Of a stretch of DNA of 64,000 bases, positions 55,701-64,000 are shown piece by piece. Each line of letters opens with the position of its first letter. The stretch's first letter is position 1. This DNA comes from Perkinsus olseni (Eukaryota; Perkinsozoa; Perkinsida), in NCBI GenBank assembly GCA_013115125.1, contig JABANN010000048.1:1-64000 (forward strand), read 5' to 3'. A program made the position numbers and the translations under genes. The notes beneath the pieces were generated by a model. That model worked only from the letters and a program-made list of their open reading frames with translations, was not told where the DNA came from and made no database searches.

Positions 55701-58240
55701 GATGGGAATGGGTAGAGACAGATAATACACGATGGAAGACAAAGTGCGATGCCAGCATCAAGCTTGAGTAATGACGATTCTCCATTCAGGTGTTCGGAAG
55801 TCGCCGACCCTTCTGCAGCAAAGGAGGGACTGGGAAGGACGGGCATTCACAGTACATGGAAGGGCAGTCGATATCAGTGAGTCACGCCCATCTCTGTGAA
55901 CTGTCTCACGTATCCTCCGCAAGGTTTGTTTGCGAGTCCTGCCTCTGGGACAAGCTTCAGCATGTGGACGTTAAGCCGGCTGGTGGGGACTCTCGACCTC
56001 CAGTGAGACGCCCACCAAGGACCGCGAACCAGTCCACTGAAGCCGTGAATAAGGACACAGCTGCTTCTGATGTTGAAGGTCACATCGTGTCCATGCTTGC
56101 AAGTCTTGGCGGAGAGTGTCCCTATGTCGACGAACAGTCTAGGGGTAGGATGCTCGCTGGATTGTCCTCCCTAAGTGTGGTGCTACTGAGCAGCAAAATC
56201 GCTCAGAAGTGGAATATTAAGGTGAGTCGCCTCTCCGGATGCGCATACTGACGTCTTATCGACACTCCGTTCAGCTGAGTCCCCGAGAAGTAATGGCCTT
56301 CACCACCCTGGGCGACTTAACAAACGAGGTTCGGAAGAGAATTGATGAAGTAGAAGCCGTATCCAATACGTCTAGGGAAACTACGAACTCCTACTCTGGT
56401 CGTCCTCCGGAATATCGCATCAATATGTTCGCAACCCATCTCTGGAAGAGAGCTCCGTGCGATTGGCTCTTCGAATACACTGATTCCGACCACCCCATGA
56501 CGGTCACTGACATCAAAAAAGCTCTGCACATCCTCGTGGATAGGTAAAAGCAATGACTATGAAATTGACTTCTGACGAGTTCTCAGTTCTTCATGCTCAG
56601 GCACACAGTATTCCGCTCCTATCCTCTGGACCCACTAGAACTGCAGGACTGCTGTAAGGAGGTTTTGAGTCTATCATCCGCAGCGGGGATCGAGTCGGCA
56701 TGGGTGCGCAGAGCAGTAGAGGCTTGCTGGCCGAAAGTTGGGCCCCGTAAGGGGCATTCCGGCTCTTCCGTGCCGATCCACACCAAGTGGGTTACACTGG
56801 GGGCAGCAGTTCGCTCAGACACGCCCAATAGGTCTTTCACGAGTTCCAAGTCCGAATCGAGGGCGTCAAAATCCCTCCGAGAATTGGTGGTCCGTCTGAA
56901 GCACACTGAGGCCTTCATGGCTCCTATTGAGTTCCATATCCTCTTGCCGCGAGGTGTGGACAAACGGAAGGAAGGTTAGATCGATGTATACTAGCTCCGC
57001 AAGCAATACAACGGCGTCGTCTTCTCAGCATTTCGGTGGTTTTACGTCTACGTTCGACTCACACATCTGTTCGCGGATGGGTTCTGTGTGGCACCGATGG
57101 CTAAGGAGCTGGACCACGCTTTCAAGCAAGTTACTAGAGGAGAGGTATTGTTCCGGCCAATTTGGTTGTATAGAAGGTCATCACCAGAGTTGTGCAGGTG
57201 TCTCCGGTTGCTGCGTGTGGCTTTCCTACACTACACCATCGCCTCTCAAGTGCCATCCGTGGGAATGAGGCCTTCATTCGTCTCAGACAGGCGATGGAGA
57301 TCCGACGCCCAAGTGCTGATAACAGAACTCGTAAGACGGACAACTCGAGAGCTTATTCGGGGTGTTCCCTAGAACACAGGCACTCTGTGGCTGAGCCGGG
57401 GTACGACTCGCGGCTTGGCCGCTATTGCAAAGGAGCTCCAGGTCCCTACGGAGATCGTCATACTGGCAGTTGTTTTGATAAGTCTTGGTCGGGCATTGGA
57501 GTGGGACTGCATACCATTGAGCCTTATGCGAGCTAATCGGGATGAAGATGCAGTGAGAACACATCAACAGCCTACTTTAAGCCCTTCATTGCATTGTTTA
57601 GGACCAATCACGAATGTTCGGCTTTTTTGCCGAGTATGCAGATCTTGGTTTAATCCCGTGCGATTACAACACCTCACTCTTCGGCGTCATAGCGCAGCTG
57701 CAGGGGCGGATTCAGGAGAACGTTAACAACACAACGGGTCCTCGCCTTTATTCGACATCGTTGGGGGATCGGCCGTGGACCAGAAAGTAACTCTCCTTGC
57801 TTCGAGCGAACATCCCACAGCAGAGGCCATGAGCGGGTTTCACCTTCTTAGATGCTTTCCTATAACAGTGAATCTGATAACCAGTCTGCCACAGATGGAC
57901 GACCTCTGCGTTAGACACGTGTCGTCATACGATCGCATCGAGCGAAATGGCGAAGCTGATGGCCGTGGGATGCGGCCGATCCATCTCTACATCGAGGAAT
58001 CGCGTTATGTGTACGTCTCGGCGCTGATCTCTGCCAGAATGCGTATCTGATGTTCCTGTTACTCGCAGGTCAACCAGCGATACGGACTGGGGCATTCGGA
58101 TGATGCTCGATTGGGAGTGGTTCCCTTGCTCGTGGCTCGTTAAATACGTTGACAGAGATCTACCAGCTGTAATTCAGCAGCTTTTCGAACGGAGGGCACA
58201 TCGCCAATGGGCGAACGAATACTTCCAAACGAGAGAGTGA
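52764..58240 (+). CDS. NRPS-like protein: adenylation, membrane, carrier and condensation domains
   Basis: About 20 short introns. Adenylation domain: VTYSDLYKTACECGEVISQK (A1-type), IYLACLLAGIPTVSL, FTGG|TTSSSKCVRITLG (phosphate-binding A3), GRFDTVIAGLVPTLMDAM, MMIMSGRMVTPGYVTG, FETEDVVRL, LGREGDLVKVGGAFARI (A8) and IPTNAVTGKVMKGEL (A10, Lys present). Membrane region, about residues 480-650: VPMHVVLVSVISILASLCW and GTQIFLLIIVLMSFTW. A Cys/Trp-rich patch follows (WYQCDVRKCCRTKDNRECWF). Carrier domain: MLAGLSSLSVVLLSSKIAQK, KLSPREVMAF, with Ser in G-L-S-S-L as presumed phosphopantetheine site. Condensation-like domain: ALHILVDRHTVFRSYP, then YVRLTHLFADGFCVAPMAKE with an intact H-x3-D-G, LAAIAKELQVPTEIVILAVV, PLSLMRANRDE and MFGFFAEYADLGLIPCD. 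No thioesterase or reductase is visible. TGA at 58238-58240. Substrate not predictable. Confidence 0.75.
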
Positions 58241-58367
58241 ATTGAATGAAGATGGTGCTTGTGTGTGGCTTATGTTTCTATGGCCGTTTTCTGACGATTT
58301 CCGTGTATGAGTTTTATTCGGAGTTTGCGATCCCATGCACTCGGTCCTTCGAGGCTTTGATCTTTCT

Positions 58368-59402
58368 ATGAACGGCAGAAGACCGAAGGCGATAGCAGAG
58401 GCAATCACGGCCCTGCCAGTTCCCAGCAACTGGCTCGGAGTGGGAGCCCAGAGGAATCAGGTGTGCGTTTTAATGATGGCGTTGAGCGGAAGCCAACTCA
58501 GATACGGTTTGTAGCCCGGCATCTGCGACGTCATTTCCGCGAAGGCCCCCAGAGCCTGAGCGAAACCTCCCTACGGTGCATTGGTATAGTTCCCACAGCG
58601 CAGGCTATACGGGTGAGTTTGCGATAGCGATTGTCGGGTTGACAGTTCTCTTCTTAGGCTCCCGCCAGAGTCAACAGCAAACTGGTTCGGGTTCCTGCTG
58701 AAGCTGACTATTTGTTAGGAGTGACGCCGATTAGGGACCTCCAATACCATACAAGAGATCAAGTGCAGAAGGTGTGAATCCATGCATTGAATCCAGACAC
58801 TTCACACGGCTGTTATTGTTCCTAGGCTATGGGTCATGGCTCGATTCCAGGAACGAACGATCCATCTCTGAGGATATACCATTTGCTTCCAATAGCTTTC
58901 CCAGCCAGTGAATCAGTAAGCTGCATCGGCGTTATGATGTCCGAATAATGTGGTTTCAAGCTCTGGACCGCACCTGATCCGTTGGTCACCGACGTGATCA
59001 AGGTGTCGCGGTCGACTGAGCCCCATCGACTGGGAACCTTAATCTACAATCGCTGCAGAGACGGCGAAGAGGATATCACAGTGCACGCTAGAGGTGACAT
59101 AGCACTTGCGATGGCCGTCAGGTATGACAACCGCAGCAGGGCATATTGAGATTCTCCGTTCCTGGTTCAGGGGCATCGCGAAAGCGACAGCTAAGTTGGT
59201 ATCCTTTGAAGCCAAACGACTAGTCGCGATTCCAATCTCATTCGAACCGAAATCATTCCAAGAATTACAAATCTCCATCCGATGCGTCGATCTCTCTCCC
59301 TCCGAGACGGGAAAGATACAGTCCCCGAAGTTGTTGGATATCTTGTTCGAAGCTTCCGAAGTGGAGGATGATGTTTCTGACCTTCCCACTCCGAAATCAT
59401 GA
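58368..59402 (+). CDS. Tandem SpoVS/Alba-like domain protein
   Basis: Starts MNGRRPKAIAEAITALPVPS. After an intron, a first unit reads KPTQIRFVARHLRRHFREGP, SLRCIGIVPTAQAIR|APARVNSKLVRVP. Linker exons read AMGHGSIPGTNDPSLRIYHL and LPIAFPASES. The second unit is clearer: DVIKVSRSTEPHRLGTLIYN, EEDITVHARGDIALAMAVR|GIAKATAKL and RLVAIPISFEPKSF. The pattern 'KVS-xx-xx-P-x-x-l/v ... I-x-V-x-A-x-G-x2-A-x2-A-v-r-x-I-A-x-A ... P-xF' is that of SpoVS-type Alba-fold proteins. The introns are about 45-54 nt where measured (for example 45 nt after PASES). The C-terminus is acidic (EASEVEDDVSDLPTPKS). It starts only 128 bp after the NRPS-like gene on the same strand. Family call is by eye; function unknown. 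Confidence 0.55.
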
Positions 59403-59535
59403 TGAGTTAGGATTATGTTTCCGATCAATTCGCTGTCGAGGTGTTTTAAATAGATGGTTTCATCACGACTGTGACGCCGGAAACCAGTATTGAACTGATC
59501 CTTATTTATCCACGCAAAGCAGCTGAGAACAGAAG

Positions 59536-61250
59536 TTAGAAATCGTCAAGCTCATCGAGCATTCCGTAGATCGTATCGGCGCCAGCTGTTCCTGCGATGA
59601 GAAGCTCGTCGCTTTCGGGAGGCCTGACGATACAAAGCACTTGAGGGATGAGTCCGGTCGAAAACGCGTATGATATAAATTTAGATCACTCCAGACGAAA
59701 AAAGCGCATGAGCAATGAAGGCGTCCATCTCACTTTTCATCCTCCACAGAGTGTGCCCTTGGCCAACACTCATCGTAGCACGGAACATCGATCTCTTGGC
59801 TTGCGCACTGACCGTTCAGCAACGACAAGTCGGCGGGATCTTCTACACCGCCATCGGAGTCTCGTACTCGGGAACCTGACCGGACCCGCATGAATCTTAT
59901 CTCAGGCTGCGATCCCACGTTTTGTTTCTGGTTGCTGTGCATCTTTCATCCATTCATCGAAGACTCTCTGTGACACTTCCCTTCCTCCAAGGGTAGTATG
60001 TACCACTTTGACGCCTCTCGCTTCTACTGGGAGAGATATGGTTGAGCCCTCTGCACAAGCGACCAACTGACGGAGACGTGAGGCAGCTCCCGCTCGCTCG
60101 TGGAGTGTCCTCACAGAATCCGGAAGTACTACTGTGTACTGTATAGTAACAGTCTTCGGCACCACCGAGTTGCGGAGCCAGCTTCGATAGGATTCCAGTA
60201 AGTGGCACGAGTCGAGCAGGACGGAGTTGCATAATGGCCACCGCTTGGACATCTTCTGCAGTTGCTTCCAAACGAAAACAGCATGATGGCGACGCCAGTT
60301 CGACAAAGGTGGCTCGTAGGCTAACATGATCTCGTCAAATGCGACCTTCTCGGACTTGCCTGCATTGGGATTCTTTGCGTCTTTATCGAGACAGGCCCGG
60401 TTGAGAATCGCCCTCTCTGAGAGGTTCAGAACCACTCCGGTGATCTTGTCGGCTGCTATGGTCTTATTGAGCTGGAATGACTTGCCGCTCAATGGTGGCC
60501 CACAGGTGCAGTAGACTGTCCTTGGGGAGCCCAACGATGTAGAGCCGACTTCGAATGGAGGAATCGATTTAGCGTCCAGCTTCGAAACTCTACAGTCGCG
60601 AAGGGCGACGAAGGGGACCCAAATGCAGTTTTTCGTGAGCTGCCATGTGGGTATCGGTATCGCCTGTGGGTTGTCCAGACCTTCGAACCAGACCTTAGAG
60701 TCTTTCAAACTGAGCTCAGCACTGATGGTAGTTGGATCATGCGTACGCACGCCACCGGAAGGTTTCGACCAGAGCACAATCAGGGGATCAGTGTTAGACG
60801 ATTTGCCAAGCCGGCCAGTTCGATAGTCGATACACAAGATGCAGGAAGTGGCATTCGTTGTACTATGCGGTACAGCGGCGAAGCCGGCTATGGCACCGCT
60901 CCGTGCCTCGGGGCTGGGATGGACTTCGACGCTGTAACGAAACCTGAAGGAAAGCTCAGACTGATAGTTCTCTCAAGCGGTCGTAATGAATCTTACTTTC
61001 CAGAGCGCTCAGTAGATCGAACACCCCAACTGCCGAGTGCCACTCCCCAGATCGAAAAGCCAAACCCGATCGACTCCCTACACTGCAGTGAATCATTTTC
61101 TATCTCCACCCAAGGATCGCTCCATTCTCTCGAAAAATACGGCCGATCGGACGTCATATCAAGAAAGTCAATAGCTGCAAAAAATTCACAATTGTAGCAG
61201 TTGTTACCAATCCATCGTATTTTGGGAGACTTAAGTCCGGTCCTCCGCAT
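59536..61250 (-). CDS. hnRNP U-like SPRY plus P-loop kinase-fold protein
   Basis: Starts MRRTGLKSPKIRWI, then AIDFLDMTSDRPYFSREWSD. A SPRY-like region follows: RESIGFGFSIWGVALGSWGV, RSTERSGK|FRYSVEVHPSPEARSGAIAG, CILCIDYRTGRL. A P-loop domain comes next: VYCTCGPPLSGKSFQLNK (GxxxxGKS Walker A), VVLNLSERAILNRACLDK, WKQLQKMSKRWPLCNSVLLD, SCHLLESYRSWLRN and VVLPDSVRTLHERAG. SPRY followed by a polynucleotide-kinase-type P-loop with 'VLLD-x-x-x-x...x-x-R' is the hnRNP U layout, found in nuclear RNA- and chromatin-binding proteins. Last exons: SRVRDSDGGVEDPADLSLLN and PPESDELLIAGTAGADTIYG, ending DELDDF at TAA 59536-59538. No SAP domain or RGG tail is seen, so it is a partial match. Confidence 0.5.
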
Positions 61251-61367
61251 GAGAACGAAACACGACACGAAGAAGGGGAGATAAACAGCTCGCGAAACAT
61301 GGTGCCAACATCAGAGACGGTGACACGGAAATGAAGAGAGCCCGTAACATTTTCTCGACTATGCTTC

Positions 61368-62329
61368 TCATAGCCGCAGGGTTCTCCTTCGCTTAGCTGA
61401 AGCCGAAGCTTCTCGCGAAGCCTTGCCGCATGCAATGCCTTGGCAGCGAAGGAGTTGAACCCTATAGCAAGCGCATGTCACCGAACCAGGGGATCGAGAA
61501 CGACTCCCTATACAGTCGCTGGAGTTCCTGGTTCTGCTGCGCAATGGCTTGCTGCAATCTTTTGACCTGTGTCTCTACCCGGGTAAATTTCTTCTGGATC
61601 ACTTGAGCTTGAGTGCGAGCCTGATAGTAACATCCTACTAGCGCGATTGTAGCGGTTCAATCATCACAGCGCGCCTACTTCCTCCGCGTGCTTGGCGTAT
61701 TCTCTCGCGGTTTCCGCGATCTTTACTTGAGCAACTATAAAGGCCAGCCTTTGCGTCAGTATTGACGGGATACCACGGTTACCTCTCCTTGAAATCATCG
61801 TTTTATCAACTTCCACCCGTATCTGCTCAGAACGGAACTCGAAGGCCTCGAAAAGAGCGTCGGCGAGGGTCGTGAGGGAGTGACCCAATAGAGGGTTCCG
61901 CGTGACAACCTGTGACAACCCTCTTCAAGACACATGATCTAACTCGTACTGGTGCGTGGATGTCAATTGGCGAGGACAAAGGATCCAGAAGTAACTGAGA
62001 CACTCCCGTTCGGGTATCGCATATTGGGCACACCCGACCTGACCTGAGAAAATGAGGGCGCGGAGATAGCCTTGCGATGGCCACCAAGGAAAATCCGACT
62101 TGAACCATTTCACGGCATGCTTCTTGCAGAATATATGTGGGCATTTCAAGCACTTGTACGCCACACGTGTTCGGTCGGGTGCAGTGTCCAGTTGGTCCAA
62201 ATTAAACGGCTCATATCCACCATTCAAGACGGAATTGCATGTCGTATCGTTGCCTGCTGGAGTACATCCGGAGAGATGCGCTAATGAGTTACCCTTACAC
62301 CGCAAAGAGAAATCTTCACAGACAGCCAT
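61368..62329 (-). CDS. HEI10: HEI10/CCNB1IP1-type RING protein (meiotic crossover factor)
   Basis: HEI10/Zip3-family proteins are RING E3 ligases (SUMO or ubiquitin) that mark crossover sites on meiotic chromosomes. MAVCEDFSLRC joins across a 46-nt intron to NDTTCNSVLNG. The RING then reads TRVAYKCLKCPHIFCKKHAV and, after another intron, GRVCPICDTRTG. The spacing C-x4-C ... C-x-H-I-F-C-x2-H ... C-P-x-C is the unusual short RING of HEI10. A coiled coil follows: LTTLADALFEAFEFRSEQIR, AQVKIAETAREYAKHAEE, FTRVETQVKRLQQAIAQQNQ and ELQRLYRESFSIPWFG. With a final 44-nt intron the end is basic (ASREASASAKRRRTLRL, TGA 61368-61370). Without it the stop is at 61462. Confidence 0.7.
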
Positions 62330-62507
62330 GTGCGAAATTATCCGATACCAACACAGCGTTGCCGATACCATTGTTGAAGACTGTCTGACTAGCGCGACAC
62401 GGACATGTGTAGCAGTAAACGCCTTCTAATGTAACAGTAACTATCAAATATCATCACAAATAGTTCGCAGTTGTTATCCTATATCGCAGCTCAGCTATGC
62501 CTCTCAT

Positions 62508-63882
62508 TCAAAGGTCAATATCTTCGACGACCGTCACCGCATTGGCACTGAGATAGTGGGCGCTTGGTATCTTAGGGCCGATATTAACAGAGAGCACCTC
62601 GCCATCGCTTTTGACTCGTCCGTGAGTTCCATTTGCAGATCGCCGAGGGCGGGACCCGAGGGGAGAGTCATCCACAATCTCGACGCAATCGCTATCACTG
62701 CTTTCGGTATCGCTCCCGTCAAGATCAACGACGGGAACTTCACTGACGGAATCCTCGCTGCCGTCACACGATTGTACCTCTCCAGTGAACAGAACATCAG
62801 GCTCAGAGAACTCGATTTCCACGCCAGGGTCGGCGCAGGCAGCACCGAAAGAATCCCAATTGAAGGAGCGGTTGTGCGACTTAAGCGCGTTGTAGAACTG
62901 GTCGAAATCATCCTCGTTGCCCGACGCTGCCGCGCAAAGTAGGGAATAGCCAAACTGCCGATGCTCGGATATGGATTCATCAACTCGGGCACCCAGAGAA
63001 TGGACCGCGAGCGATATTGCCGAACGACACTTCATATCACACACCAAGCAATACAAGTTGTCCACATTCCCACTGGTGGTCTCTGAAAGTCTGCCGATGA
63101 GCTGAGGATGAGTTGCATCAGTTGGATTGGTCGGGTTCACCACGATCTCGGTAAGATGCAGGATGCAGGCATCCCTAGTAGGGAAGGACGCGCTGCATTC
63201 GCACACGATAGTGTCGGCAGATAGGTTCCTTAGCACCACGTGGTCCTCTCCCTCATAGTGTGTAATTTGGAAGTGCTTGGGATAAAGCGATAGTATCCTT
63301 CTGAGTTCTTCAGGATTCGTGTGCACCTTGTGAGCAGCCAGCCACAGAGGCATCTGGTCTTGTCCTGTCGTTCGGATCAGCCGCACCAAACCTTGCAGTA
63401 GCTTTTCACGCGCTGCAATATCGCCGAGTGGCCCGTGGGCAGCTCTCTTCTTCTGGCGCCGGGACCGCCGATGGAGCTTTTCTTTGAAGCGCTGCTCGCG
63501 TTCATCGTCTCTTAGCCCTGAACGGTTGAGCAAACAATATCTGACAACTCTATGAATTGGCGGGAGCCTCACCCTCCTTATCCTTCCTACGATATACTGC
63601 TATGGGTGCGGCCACTCCTTTATTGGTCTTACCCAGCGAGCCTTCGCCAGAATACCCGTTCTTACGTAATAGCCGGAAGCCAATACCGTACCTGGCGCCG
63701 ATCGTGTATCAGAAAGACTCTTAACCGAAGCCTTACGTCTTATCCATCTGGTCAGTGCTCATCGTGTCCATATAATCTTCTTGCTTCTTACTCCCGTTCG
63801 CAGCCTCCAAAGCCGAGCCTTTCGGGGCTGAACTCGATGAAGACGCCGCATCCGGGTGGAGAACTCCCGCCCGACGAAACAT
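62508..63882 (-). CDS. G-patch protein (GPATCH11-like) with extra winged-helix-like and zinc-finger-like regions
   Basis: Starts MFRRAGVLHPDAASSSSSAP, then KQEDYMDTMSTDQMDK. A 45-nt intron leads to the G-patch GIGFRLLRKNGYSGEGSLGK, TNKGVAAPIAVYRRKDKEG. A 53-nt intron leads to LRDDEREQRFKEKLHRRSRR. EDYM before a G-patch followed by GL and a basic helix is the GPATCH11 arrangement, linking it to RNA helicase or spliceosome work. The remaining ~330 residues form one exon: a LOTUS-like or winged-helix-like segment (MPLWLAAHKVHTNPEELRRI, LSLYPKHFQITHYEGEDHVV), zinc-finger-like CECSASFPTRDACILHL and YCLVCDMKCRSAISLAVH, and acidic SUMO-interaction-like motifs (VPVVDLDGSD, CVEIVDD). TAA/TGA region at 62508. 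Confidence 0.75.
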
Positions 63883-64000
63883 GACTCCATTAATTAAACG
63901 TAGCTACAGTAGTATACATCACCTATCAGTAGAACACATCGAAGAGGCCAACTTGAAGAACACTCAACTCAGAAACGAAAGCGAGCCATACGAGACAGTC

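Noticed and set aside
1-64000. Bacterial operons, CRISPR arrays, insertion sequences, rRNA or tRNA genes
   Set aside because: No direct-repeat/spacer array, transposase, terminal inverted repeat pair or RNA gene could be supported. Gene structure is eukaryotic throughout.

Overview
The window is nuclear DNA of a unicellular, flagellated eukaryote with a compact, intron-dense genome. Reading frames on both strands break every 50-300 bases and rejoin when short GT-AG introns are removed, mostly 42-60 nt (three in the CRNKL1 gene measure 49, 50 and 46 nt). A few candidate GC-AG introns occur. Intergenic gaps are often only 100-300 bp. IFT172 implies a cilium or flagellum, and the RAP protein and apicomplexan-style tandem CCCH fingers favour an alveolate. 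A Perkinsus-like organism is my best guess, but that is inference. All gene models were spliced by eye; ends and some junctions are provisional.

Layout. 0.6-8.4 kb: IFT172 (+). 8.8-16.5 kb (-): an organellar-type RAP protein, a possible small gene, a putatively N-myristoylated glycine-zipper membrane protein and a tandem CCCH zinc-finger protein. 16.8-19.4 kb (+): an EF-hand/WD40 protein. 19.9-23.7 kb (-): a helical-repeat protein with a mitochondrial-type N-terminus and a secretory DUF3431-like protein. 23.9-37.2 kb (+): a coiled-coil/F-BAR protein, a long ankyrin protein, an unrecognised gene and the SAGA adaptor ADA2. 38.0-45.4 kb (-): the spliceosomal HAT protein CRNKL1/Clf1, a SURP-KOW-WW protein and two small unrecognised genes. 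46.1 kb (+): an unrecognised acidic protein. 47.3-50.9 kb (-): an AAAP amino-acid transporter, a GT34 glycosyltransferase and a small SpoVS/Alba-like protein whose stop overlaps the GT34 start.

51.4-59.4 kb (+) is the most unusual part. It holds two tandem paralogous small proteins ending in a YGFKPWxMW motif. Next comes a 5.5-kb gene for what looks like a one-module non-ribosomal peptide synthetase-like protein: adenylation domain, membrane domain, carrier protein, condensation domain. A tandem SpoVS/Alba-like gene follows. 59.5-63.9 kb (-): an hnRNP U-like SPRY/P-loop protein, a HEI10-type meiotic RING protein and a GPATCH11-like G-patch protein.

These genes are not an operon. Several neighbours share themes: RNA processing (CRNKL1, SURP, G-patch, hnRNP U-like, CCCH), organelle RNA (RAP, possibly the 20-kb gene), and amino-acid chemistry or transport (AAAP, NRPS-like). 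Most genes are cut into many exons, while the RAP, CCCH, AAAP and YGFKPW genes are single open frames.
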